6,271 nt of DNA from JAXHUH01 sp034211175 (GCA_034211175.1 JAXHUH010000283.1:1-6271); one strand, 5' to 3'. Counted from the first letter of the stretch, positions 1 to 5,942 are shown. The notes: generated by a model from the letters alone, not told the origin. Numbers and translations: made by a program.

Positions 1-393
1 GCCGCGCCCACCACGACGACCACGGCCGCACCGACGACGACCACGACCGAGGCGCCGCCCGAGGGCCCGGCCGTGATGATCACCGCCCCGGCGGACGGCA
101 GCACGGTCAGCGGCGAGGTCACCGTCCAGCTCGCGGTGCAGGACTTCACGCTCGAGCCCGCCGGGCTCGCCCAGGACGGCTACGGCCACCTCCACCTGAT
201 GATCGACACCGACTGCGTCGACGTCGGCTCGACGGTTCCCCGCGACGACCAGCACATCCACCTCGGCGACGGCTCGTCGAGCCGGACCCTGGACCTGGCC
301 CCGGGCGAGCACACGATCTGCGCCCAGGCCGGCGACGGCATCCACCGTGCCCTCGACCTGACCGACACGGTGACCTTCACCGTCGACCCCTGA
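1..393 (+). CDS. DUF4399-type secreted protein, 3' part (5'-truncated by window edge)
   Basis: Frame 1 is open from base 1 to the TGA at 391-393, giving 130 visible residues; the start lies outside the window. An internal ATG at 73 is unlikely to be the start, because the frame upstream of it encodes a Thr/Pro/Ala-rich linker of the kind that follows a lipoprotein or secretion signal in actinobacteria. The folded part (about residues 25-130) matches the DUF4399 pattern as I recall it: GYGHLHLMID near 60-69, DDQHIHLGDG near 82-91, and APGEHTICAQAGDGIH near 100-115, ending in a beta strand (TVTFTV). Paired histidines (63/65, 85/87) and cysteines 72 and 107 stand out and could bind metal or form a disulfide; that is inference. 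The family has no role I can state with confidence. An extracytoplasmic location is inferred from the linker. Confidence 0.8.
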   Translation, partial: AAPTTTTTAAPTTTTTEAPPEGPAVMITAPADGSTVSGEVTVQLAVQDFTLEPAGLAQDGYGHLHLMIDTDCVDVGSTVPRDDQHIHLGDGSSSRTLDLAPGEHTICAQAGDGIHRALDLTDTVTFTVDP

Positions 394-434
394 TCCCGCG
401 GCACCCGGCGCGGCCCCGCCGCACCGAGCCGACG

Positions 435-472
435 ACGGTCCCCGCACCTCACCCGATGAGGTCGGGGACCGT
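435..472 (+). terminator. Strong hairpin, probable intrinsic terminator of the DUF4399 gene
   Basis: The left arm (435-450) and right arm (458-472) pair over 15 bp, interrupted only by one bulged C at 445; the loop is ACCCGAT (451-457). It starts 41 bp after the stop codon. There is no T-tract, only TTGCG after the stem, which is usual for GC-rich actinobacterial terminators. It could also act on the opposite strand. Confidence 0.7.
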
Positions 473-705
473 TGCGCGTCCGGGCGTCGATCACGCCCGC
501 GCCCTGCAATTCCGACAGCTGGAAACGTTGCAGCAACCACGCCGACAGCACGAACGACACGGCAACCACCGCCGAACCCGCCGACGACAACGACCTCGGC
601 GGACGCGGCGACGTGTTCGGCTCCCTCGCCGACGCCATCGACCGCGCCGCCGCCGGCATCGCCGACGCCACCCGCGACGTCTTCGACCGCCCGGCACCGC
701 GCTGA
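472..705 (+). CDS. Possible small acidic/helical protein, unrecognised; start uncertain
   Basis: From about base 541 to the TGA at 703-705 the codons end nearly always in C or G (GAC, GCC, ATC, GTC, TTC), like the confident genes nearby. The predicted C-terminal part, with GSLADAIDRAAAGIADATRD followed by VFDRP, looks like an amphipathic helix. The start is poor. The only in-frame options are TTG at 472, which sits inside the right arm of the upstream hairpin, and GTG at 613 (30 codons plus stop). Neither has a convincing ribosome binding site, although GAGG at 458-461 precedes the TTG. The first ~70 bp use atypical codons (AAT, AAA, CGT). The segment may be a real small gene with an unusual start, the tail of a decayed gene, or chance. 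The opposite strand is also open here, but its codons are monotonous TCG/GCG and look like a shadow. Confidence 0.3.
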   Translation: MRVRASITPAPCNSDSWKRCSNHADSTNDTATTAEPADDNDLGGRGDVFGSLADAIDRAAAGIADATRDVFDRPAPR

Positions 706-745
706 GCGACGAGACGCACCACCACACGGCTTCGTGACAACTCCG

Positions 746-773
746 TTGCGAACATGACGGATTCGCCTAGTAT
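746..773 (+). promoter_or_regulatory. Sigma70-like promoter for the sugar dehydrogenase gene
   Basis: A -35-like TTGCGA (746-751) and a -10-like TAGTAT (768-773) are separated by 16 bp. They lie in a locally AT-richer patch of otherwise very GC-rich sequence. Transcription would begin near 779-781, giving a leader of about 125 nt before the ATG at 907. This placement argues against the longer in-frame ATG at 754, which lies upstream of the predicted transcription start. Confidence 0.55.
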
Positions 774-780
774 TCGTCAT
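754..780. promoter_or_regulatory. Inverted repeat flanking the -10 element, candidate operator
   Basis: ATGACG (754-759) is matched by its reverse complement CGTCAT (775-780). Extending both arms to 8 bp (754-761 and 773-780) gives 7 of 8 matches. The 11-bp centre contains most of the -10 hexamer. A dyad centred on the -10 box is a common place for a repressor site, but no regulator is identified. Confidence 0.4.
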
Positions 781-846
781 GAAATCGTCGACACCCGCAG
801 CCGACCACCACGGCACGACACGCCGAGCGAGCGTGTCCCGGTGTCG

Positions 847-869
847 GGCGGGCACTCCGGTGGCCCGCC
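847..869 (+). promoter_or_regulatory. Stable leader hairpin with UNCG-type tetraloop
   Basis: GGCGGGCAC (847-855) pairs with GTG (860-862) and CCCGCC (864-869), with one bulged G at 863. The loop is TCCG (856-859), which as C(UCCG)G is a member of the very stable UNCG tetraloop family. It sits 38 nt upstream of the ATG in the predicted 5' leader. It could stabilise the mRNA or attenuate transcription. A weaker competing stem, CCCG-GTGT-CGGG (837-848), overlaps its left arm. Confidence 0.4.
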
Positions 870-906
870 AGCCGCCAACCTCTCCCACGACCACGAGGCG
901 AGATCG

Positions 907-2193
907 ATGGCTCCTCCTCCGTACCGCCGACGCCAGGCCGGCAGGTTCGTCGCCGCCACCACCGTCGCCGCCCTGGCGGCGGTGGGGTGCTCGTCCTCGC
1001 CCGACGACGCCAGCGATCCGACATCGACCGTCCCGAGCACCACCAGCTCGACGGCGCCGGGCGATCCGGGCGAGAGCACGACCACCACGGCCGGCGACAC
1101 GACGACCACCGCGCCCACGACGACGGCGGCACCGGACCCCGGCGACGTCGACCTGGCGCTCGAGCAGGTGGCGACGGTCGACGGGCCCATCGCCATGGCG
1201 CCGCGGCCCGGCACCGACGAGCTGCTCGTGGCCGAGCGCGGCGGCGCGGTCCGCCGGCTCACCCCTGACGGCTCCGGCGGCTACGACGTCGATCCGGCAC
1301 CCGTCGTCGAGGTCGCGGTCACGACCGAGGGCGAGGGCGGCCTGCTCGGGATCGAGCTCTCCGCCGACGGCGAGGTCCTCTACCTCAGCTTCACCGACCC
1401 CGACGGGAACACGGTGATCGGCGAGGTCGACGCCGACGGCGGCGACGTCGCGACGATCCTCACCGTCGAGCAGCCGTACTCGAACCACAACGGCGGCGAC
1501 ATCCACCTCGGCCCCGACGGGTACCTCTACGTCGCGCTCGGCGACGGCGGCAGCGCCGGGGACCCGCTCGGCAGCGGTCAGGACCCCTCGACCCTGCTCG
1601 GTGCCCTCCTGCGGATCGATCCCGCCGGCGGGGGTGGCGACGCGTACGCCGTGCCCGACGACAACCCGTTCGCCGACGGGTCGGCCGGGGCTCCCGAGGT
1701 GTGGGCCTACGGTCTGCGCAACCCGTGGCGCTTCTCGTTCGACGCCGACACGGGCGACCTGTGGATCGGCGACGTCGGCCAGGGCGCGGTCGAGGAGATC
1801 GACCGGCTCACCGCCGCCGACGGCGGCGGTGCCGGCGCCAACCTGGGTTGGTCGGAGATGGAGGGCAGCGTGCCCTACGAGGGCGGCACCGAGCCCGCCG
1901 ACCACGTCGGCCCCGTGTACGAGTACGGCCACGACCGGGGCTGCTCGGTGACGGGCGGCTACGTCTACCGGGGTGACGCCATCCCGGCACTCGAGGGGAC
2001 CTACGTCTACGGCGACTTCTGCGAAGCGACGATCCACGGGCTGACCGTGGGCGACGGCGAGCCGGTCGACGTCGACCTCGGGCTCGCCCTGGAGCCGGGC
2101 TCGCTCGTCTCGTTCGGCGAGGACGCCGACGGCGAGCTCTACGCACTGTCGATCACCGACGGCGGGATCAACCGGATCGTCGCCGCCGCCTGA
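907..2193 (+). CDS. PQQ-dependent sugar dehydrogenase family lipoprotein (GSDH beta-propeller)
   Basis: This 428-aa protein starts at ATG 907, with AGGCGAG just upstream. The frame stays open back to 754, but a signal peptide begins exactly at 907: basic YRRRQAGR (6-13), a hydrophobic stretch, and a lipobox ending in Cys28 (AVGC). A Ser/Thr/Pro-rich tether follows (29-78), then a beta-propeller (about 83-428). GSDH-family signatures appear in order: EGGLLGIE (143-150), SNHNGGDI (192-199), LYVALGDGGSAGDP (207-220), LLGALLRIDP (230-239), VWAYGLRNPWRFSFD (265-279), LWIGDVGQ (285-292), NLGWSEMEG (312-320) and CSVTGGYVYRG (346-356). By analogy with soluble glucose dehydrogenase, His194 is the likely general base and Arg271 a PQQ contact. 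It would oxidise an aldose outside the membrane and pass electrons to an unknown acceptor; substrate cannot be predicted. No pqq genes are visible. Confidence 0.9.
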   Translation: MAPPPYRRRQAGRFVAATTVAALAAVGCSSSPDDASDPTSTVPSTTSSTAPGDPGESTTTTAGDTTTTAPTTTAAPDPGDVDLALEQVATVDGPIAMAPRPGTDELLVAERGGAVRRLTPDGSGGYDVDPAPVVEVAVTTEGEGGLLGIELSADGEVLYLSFTDPDGNTVIGEVDADGGDVATILTVEQPYSNHNGGDIHLGPDGYLYVALGDGGSAGDPLGSGQDPSTLLGALLRIDPAGGGGDAYAVPDDNPFADGSAGAPEVWAYGLRNPWRFSFDADTGDLWIGDVGQGAVEEIDRLTAADGGGAGANLGWSEMEGSVPYEGGTEPADHVGPVYEYGHDRGCSVTGGYVYRGDAIPALEGTYVYGDFCEATIHGLTVGDGEPVDVDLGLALEPGSLVSFGEDADGELYALSITDGGINRIVAAA

Positions 2194-2226
2194 TCCACGG
2201 CCGCACCCTGCTCAGCGACTCACATA

Positions 2227-2258
2227 CGGTGTTCCACCACCTAAGGTGGAGGTCACCG
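2227..2258. promoter_or_regulatory. Palindromic element/hairpin between the dehydrogenase and c-di-GMP genes
   Basis: CCACCTAAGGTGG (2237-2249) is a perfect 13-bp palindrome around a central A. As RNA, CGGTG (2227-2231) can pair with CACCG (2254-2258) and TCCACC (2233-2238) with GGTGGA (2245-2250), leaving the loop ACCTAA. It starts 33 bp after the dehydrogenase stop, so it may be a terminator, though without a T-tract. TAAGGT (2242-2247) at its centre fits the actinobacterial -10 pattern TANNNT, with no good -35. It may instead be an operator/promoter for the gene starting at 2309. Confidence 0.45.
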
Positions 2259-2296
2259 GCGACCGTTGATCCCATCGGAGAAGCCGGTAGCTCCTC

Positions 2297-2302
2297 GGAG
2301 GA
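2297..2302 (+). promoter_or_regulatory. Ribosome binding site fixing the GTG start at 2309
   Basis: GGAGGA lies 6 nt before the GTG at 2309, a near-ideal Shine-Dalgarno sequence and spacing. It supports this start over later in-frame GTG codons near 2443-2455. Confidence 0.75.
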
Positions 2303-2308
2303 CGGGCC

Positions 2309-4556
2309 GTGGTTGACGATGCGGACGACCACCCCCGCAGCGGAACGTGGTCAGGCTTGCCGGACGCGACACCTCGTCCCGGCGGCGGCGTACCGGTCGA
2401 CGACCCCCCGTGGACGCTCCCCCGCCACCGCGGCCCGAGCTCGGTGGTGGCGGTGTTCAAGACCCGCCCGGACGGCACCTGCGCGTCGGTGGACACCGCC
2501 TGGCTGGAGCTGACCGGCCTCGAGCCCCACCAGGCGCTCGGGTCCCACCTCTGGTTGGCGGTCCATCCTGGCGACCGCGTGGCCGTCGCCCGGGCCTGGC
2601 ACCGCGCCGTCGCGGTCGCCCGCCCCGTGCACGTCCGCTTCCGCGTCGCGACCCCCGGCGGCCGGACCCGTTGGGTCGAGATCCGCGCCAGCCCGCGCCT
2701 CGGGAGGTCCGTGCGCGAGCCGACCTACACGACGGTCGCCGTCGAGGTCCCCGGCGCGACAGGCGGCGACGGCATCAGCGAGGTACCGACGCTCACCGAC
2801 GGCGTCTCCGAGATCGCCGAGGGCGTGATCGAGGTCGATCCGAACGGACGGGTGCTGAGCGCCGACGAGACGGCGGCCGAGATCTTCGGCCGCGCGGTCG
2901 GCGACATCGTCGGCGCCCCGATCGATGGCCTCGTCCACCGTGACGAGCACGACCCGGCGCAGCGCATCCTCGGCGGGGGCGGCGGCGCCACCCAGGAACG
3001 ACGCCGCGTCAGCCACGAGATGCGCCTGCCCGACGACGTCGACGGGCCCCGCTGGGTGCAGCTGTCGGCGACCCCTGGACCGCCCGGCGCCGGTTCACCC
3101 GGCGTGGCCGTCACCGTCACCGACATCACGCTGCGGCGCAACGCCGAGCGACGGCTCGCCGAGCTGGCGCTCCACGACACGCTGACGGGCCTGCCCAACC
3201 GGGCGCTGATCAAGGACCGCCTCCACGCCGCGACCGAGCGCGCCGCCCGCTCCGGGGGCCTGGTGGCCGTGCTGTTCATCGACCTCGACCGGTTCAAGCT
3301 CGTGAACGACATCCACGGCCACGCCACCGGTGATGCCGTGCTCGTGGAGGTCGCCCGCCGGATCCAGGCGCTGACCCGCCACGGCGACACGACCGGGCGG
3401 CTGGCGGGCGACGAGTTCGTGGTGGTGTGCGAGCACCTCACGAGCGGCGCCGACGCCGAGTGGCTCGCCGGGCGGGTGCGTGCGGCGCTGGATCGGCCGT
3501 TCGAGATCGACGGGACCCAGCACCGCGTGTCGGCCAGCATCGGGATCGCCCTGTCGAGCGGCCGGGTGGCCGAGCCCGACGAGCTGCTGTGGGCCGCCGA
3601 CGCGGCCATGTACGAGGCCAAGGCGGCCGGTCCCGGGCGCTCCGCGGTCCGCCGGGACCGCTCGGGCGCGGCGGAGCTCGACGTGCGCTCGGAGCGCGAC
3701 GAGCTCTCGTCGGCGATCGAGCGCGGCGAGCTCGACATCCGGTTCGAGCCGGTCGTCGATGTAGGTCCCGACCCCGACCAGAACGCGGTGGCACCGCCGG
3801 TGACCTATGCCACGACGGGGTGGTGGCACCGGGGCGACGGCGCGGTGCTCGGTCACCGTGAGCTCACCGAGCTGGCCGAGCAGCACGGTCTCGGCCTGAG
3901 CCTGGCCGGTCACCTCCTGCGCGAGGCGTGCCTGCTCGCCGTGGCGCTCGACGCTGCGGACGGTCACGTCGCCGTCTCGGTCCCGGTCAGCGCGCGCCAG
4001 CTCCTCCAGCCCCGTCTGTCGCTGGAGGTACAGGCCGCACTGGTCGAGCACGCGGTCTCGCCCGGGTCGCTCACGCTCGATGTCGCCGCGACCGTCCTCC
4101 TGCAGGCGAGCGACCTGGCCGATCGCCAGCTCGGTGAGCTGCGCGCCCTCGGGGTGCGTCTGACCCTCGACGACTTCGGCAACCAGCTCGCGGCGCTGTG
4201 GCACCTGGACCGCGATCGGTTCGACACCGTGAACCTCGGCCGGTCGCTGATCGCCCGCAGCCCCGATGACGGGCGCGCCCGGGCGATCACCCGCGCCATC
4301 ACGGCGACGGCCCACGAGCTCGGCCTGGCGACCGTCGCCCTCGCGGTCGACACCCGAGGAACGGCTCGACGCGGTGCGCGACATCGGCTGCCGGCGGGCC
4401 CGGGGCGCCCTGTTCGCCGCGGCCCGGCGGGAGGACATCGTCGGTACCGGGGTACGTCCTGCGCCGACGTCCGGAGATCCCGCACCCGACGCGCGCGATC
4501 ACGACGGTCCTGCGGGCGACGGCGCGGCGGAGCGCCGAGCGGGCGAGCAGGGCTGA
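2309..4556 (+). CDS. PAS-PAS-GGDEF-degenerate EAL diguanylate cyclase, frameshifted near 4353-4355
   Basis: Predicted cytoplasmic enzyme making c-di-GMP from two GTP. After a disordered N-terminus come a PAS_3-like domain (about 45-130; WLELTGL, VHPGDR), a second PAS (about 162-280) and GGDEF (about 285-445). The GGDEF has DLDRFKLVND (325-334), AGDEF (366-370, a variant found in active enzymes) and an inhibitory I-site RHGD (357-360) five residues before it, so product feedback is likely. The EAL domain (about 455 onward) is degenerate: YAT (500-502) replaces EAL, Pro559 the usual Asn, DVAA the ExTE motif, ALAVD the AEGVE, and Lys/Asp of KxD are Asn642/Gly644; only DDFG (621-624) is clean. 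It is probably not a phosphodiesterase. Homology is in this frame to Thr682, then continues one base later as EERLDAVRDIGC to the TGA at 4554-4556, about 748 aa if repaired. Read unrepaired, the ORF runs to 4975 (888 aa) with an Arg-rich, noncoding-looking tail. No membrane segment precedes the frameshift. Confidence 0.85.
4353..4355 (+). other. Apparent single-base insertion (frameshift) in a CCC run
   Basis: Before this point the frame encodes GLATVALAVDT, the usual 'LGL.vvAEGVET' region of EAL domains. After it, the frame one base later encodes EERLDAVRDIGCRRARGALF, the normal C-terminal continuation. Removing one C restores GTC-GAC-ACC-GAG-GAA, which puts 15 residues from the V of VDT to the GC, the spacing I recall for EAL domains. 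A two-base loss (adding a Pro) is possible but fits less well. It is either a sequencing/assembly error or a real mutation. Confidence 0.75.
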
Positions 4557-4621
4557 GCCACCGGGCGGCCACGACACCGCACGCGCTCGGAGCGACTCCA
4601 TCGGCGGAACCCGGGCCCGGC

Positions 4622-4643
4622 CGCCGCCACGTCCCCGGCGGCG
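4622..4643 (+). terminator. GC hairpin after the c-di-GMP gene, possible terminator
   Basis: CGCCGCC (4622-4628) and GGCGGCG (4637-4643) form a perfect 7-bp GC stem with an 8-nt loop, 65 bp after the repaired stop at 4556. A perfect 10-bp palindrome, CCGGGCCCGG, lies just before it (4611-4620). No T-tract follows. In sequence this GC-rich, chance hairpins are common, so support is modest. Confidence 0.3.
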
Positions 4644-4681
4644 ACGGGCGCGACCGCACCGGTTCGTGCTCAGATGGACGG

Positions 4682-4975
4682 GTGCGCAGCGACGGACGCG
4701 GGGACGGCACGCCGGGCCCGAACGGTCACGATGGCGGGGCGGGCGAGCCGACCCCCGCCGACGGGCGCGAACCCGGCCCGGCGGACGTCACCACCCCGTC
4801 GGACGACGGGGGCCACCGGGCCGGTTGGCGTCGCCCGCCGTGGCTGGGCGCGGCCGCACTCGTCCTCGTGCTCGTCCTGGTGGCCCTGGTGGCGCTCCTG
4901 GCCGTGGCCGGCGGGGTCTTCGACGACGAGGCGGAGAGCCTCCGTCCGACGGCGGAAGGCCACCGGGACCCCTGA
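4682..4975 (+). CDS. Small single-pass membrane protein, unrecognised
   Basis: The proposed 97-aa protein starts at GTG 4682 and ends at TGA 4973-4975. Residues 1-48 are Gly/Pro/Asp-rich and probably disordered. Basic HRAGWRRPPW (45-54) leads into a Leu/Val/Ala membrane helix (about 54-80), followed by a short acidic tail starting DDEAES. By the positive-inside rule the N-terminus is cytoplasmic and the tail outside. GC-ending codons and the clear helix make the frame believable. The start is weak: only GATGGA is seen upstream, and the frame is open back through the preceding gene because of its frameshift. An automated call would therefore fuse this helix to the c-di-GMP enzyme. I treat it as a separate gene, because the 4356-4556 stretch codes for EAL sequence in a different frame. 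Its stop is 13 bp from the convergent pncA stop. Function unknown. Confidence 0.55.
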   Translation: MRSDGRGDGTPGPNGHDGGAGEPTPADGREPGPADVTTPSDDGGHRAGWRRPPWLGAAALVLVLVLVALVALLAVAGGVFDDEAESLRPTAEGHRDP

Positions 4976-4988
4976 CCCGCCGACGGGC

Positions 4989-5594
4989 TCACGAGGCGCC
5001 CAGCACCAGCGCACCCATCCCGTCGAGCTCGTCGAGACGCCGGGCGCCATCGCCCGGCGTCAGGTCCACGGGGCGGGTGGCGTCGGCCAGGACCTCGGTC
5101 CGGAACCCGAGCCGCACGGCGTCCGCCGCGGTCTCGTAGACGCAGACGTCCTGGGCGATGCCGCAGACGACGACCCGGGTGATGGACCGGTCGCGCAGGT
5201 AGGCGGCGAGCCCGGTCGAGCGCTCCTCACCCGAGCGCGGGTCGCGCACGGTGAACGCCGAGTACCCGTCCTCGCCGCCGGTGCCCTTGCGCAGCACCAG
5301 GTCGGCGTCCACCGAGAGCGCCGGGTGGAGCAGCGCGCCCCACGTCGAGCGCACGCAGTGGACCGGCCAGGTCCCGCCGTCGTCGACGAAGTGGGGGGTG
5401 CTCGGCGGGTGCCAGTCCTGGGTCATCACGACGGTTGCCCCGCCGTCGCGGGCGGCGGCGACGAAGCCGTTGATCGGCTCGACCACCTCCTCGGCCCCGG
5501 TCACGTACAGCCCGCCGTCCGGGTCCACGAAGTCGTTCTGGACGTCGACCACCAGCAACGCCGTCTCGGCGTCGAAGGACACGTGCTCGGCCAT
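4989..5594 (-). CDS. pncA: Nicotinamidase (isochorismatase-like hydrolase)
   Basis: This 201-aa cytoplasmic enzyme would hydrolyse nicotinamide to nicotinate and ammonia (EC 3.5.1.19), feeding nicotinate into NAD salvage. The isochorismatase-like fold is shown by VVDVQNDF (15-22), which holds Asp17, by RKGT (102-105) with Lys103, and by GIAQDVCVYETAADA (145-159) with nucleophile Cys151: the Asp-Lys-Cys triad. Metal ligands typical of true nicotinamidases are present: Asp60, His62 and His68 in TQDWHPPSTPHF, and His79 in WPVHC, matching Asp49/His51/His57/His71 of Mycobacterium tuberculosis PncA. Length agrees with the family (186-213 aa). The ATG at 5594 is supported by GGAGGT 8 nt upstream on the minus strand. 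It runs convergent with the small membrane-protein gene (13-bp gap) and divergent from the 93-aa gene. Such enzymes can also act on pyrazinamide. The metal ligands make another isochorismatase-family activity less likely. Confidence 0.93.
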   Translation of the reverse strand: MAEHVSFDAETALLVVDVQNDFVDPDGGLYVTGAEEVVEPINGFVAAARDGGATVVMTQDWHPPSTPHFVDDGGTWPVHCVRSTWGALLHPALSVDADLVLRKGTGGEDGYSAFTVRDPRSGEERSTGLAAYLRDRSITRVVVCGIAQDVCVYETAADAVRLGFRTEVLADATRPVDLTPGDGARRLDELDGMGALVLGAS

Positions 5595-5630
5595 CTCCCC
5601 GTACCTCCCGTTCGTCTCGGCCCCCGTCCA

Positions 5631-5658
5631 CGGTTACCCGCCCGGGCGACGGTGTCGA
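5631..5658 (-). promoter_or_regulatory. Weak candidate promoter for pncA
   Basis: On the minus strand TCGACA (5658-5653) is followed after 16 bp by TAACCG (5636-5631). The -35 differs from TTGACA by one base, but the -10 is poor. Transcription would start near 5624, about 30 nt before the ATG and just upstream of the GGAGGT ribosome binding site. Confidence 0.28.
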
Positions 5659-5790
5659 GCCGGGCCCCACGACGTGCCCACGACGGCCGACCGAGGGGCG
5701 CGGACGTGAGCGGTAACACCCATAGTGACGCGCCATCGCCGAGATGAACGGGGAGCGCGTCGGGCAATTCCCCAGTTCTGCTCAACCCAA

Positions 5791-5886
5791 CGGTGTCATC
5801 GGCCGACCACCAACTGTGTCGGTGGGGCGCCGGGTCCGGCCCCGAACGGACCGGTGTCACCACGTGACGCCACCGGTCGGTGGGGC
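5791..5886. repeat. Tandem pair of imperfect ~36-bp repeats upstream of the 93-aa gene
   Basis: Copy 1 (5791-5828) and copy 2 (5852-5886) share their ends: CGGTGTCA (5791-5798 and 5852-5859) and GTCGGTGGGGC (5818-5828 and 5876-5886). In between, each has GAC(G)CCACC-like sequence. Each copy carries a CCACC...GGTGG dyad, with 9-nt (5807-5825) and 4-nt (5870-5883) spacers; in copy 2 it extends to CCACCG-GT-CGGTGG. The copies are 61 bp apart at their left ends. They could be duplicated operators or repeated RNA structures. Confidence 0.5.
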
Positions 5887-5887
5887 C
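5838..5887 (+). promoter_or_regulatory. Large inverted repeat/hairpin upstream of the 93-aa gene
   Basis: GGCCCC (5838-5843) pairs with GGGGCC (5882-5887), ACCGGT (5850-5855) with ACCGGT (5872-5877), and GTCAC (5856-5860) with GTGAC (5864-5868) around the loop CAC. Internal loops and a 3-nt bulge separate the stems. An alternative stem, GGTCCG/CGGACC (5833-5838 with 5847-5852), would compete with it. It ends 55 bp before the ribosome binding site. It may be a structured leader or a protein-binding site. No known riboswitch class is recognised. Confidence 0.45.
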
Positions 5888-5942
5888 CGCTCGCCCGACC
5901 GGCGGATGCCCGGATCTGGCCCGGGTCCGGTCCCCCATCCGG

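Noticed and set aside
180..755. Long minus-strand ORF opposite the DUF4399 gene and small ORF
   Set aside because: It crosses the terminator hairpin, runs antisense to a recognisable domain, and uses monotonous TCG/GCG codons: a shadow in GC-rich DNA.
754..906. Longer N-terminus for the dehydrogenase from ATG 754
   Set aside because: The lipoprotein signal begins at 907 with its own ribosome binding site, the upstream codons are atypical, and ATG 754 lies upstream of the predicted transcription start.
2266..2293. TTGATC-N16-TAGCTC as a cyclase promoter
   Set aside because: Transcription would start at about 2300, cutting into the GGAGGA ribosome binding site at 2297-2302.
2292..2302. TCCTCGGAGGA palindrome hiding the cyclase ribosome binding site
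   Set aside because: With a minimum loop only about 3 bp can pair, too weak to hide the site.
3095..4438. 447-aa minus-strand ORF opposite the cyclase
   Set aside because: It lies antisense to clear GGDEF/EAL sequence and has no recognisable motif; high GC leaves few stops.
4976..4987. CCCG-CCGA-CGGG hairpin between the convergent stops as a bidirectional terminator
   Set aside because: Only 4 bp of stem and no flanking tract; easily chance at this GC content.
5721..5726. CATAGT as a -10 box for the 93-aa gene
   Set aside because: No -35-like sequence 16-18 bp upstream, and it would leave a leader of more than 200 nt; not enough to call.
4674..5747. 357-aa plus-strand ORF spanning the membrane-protein gene and antisense to pncA
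   Set aside because: It overlaps two better-supported genes and is Arg/Pro-rich with no domain signature.
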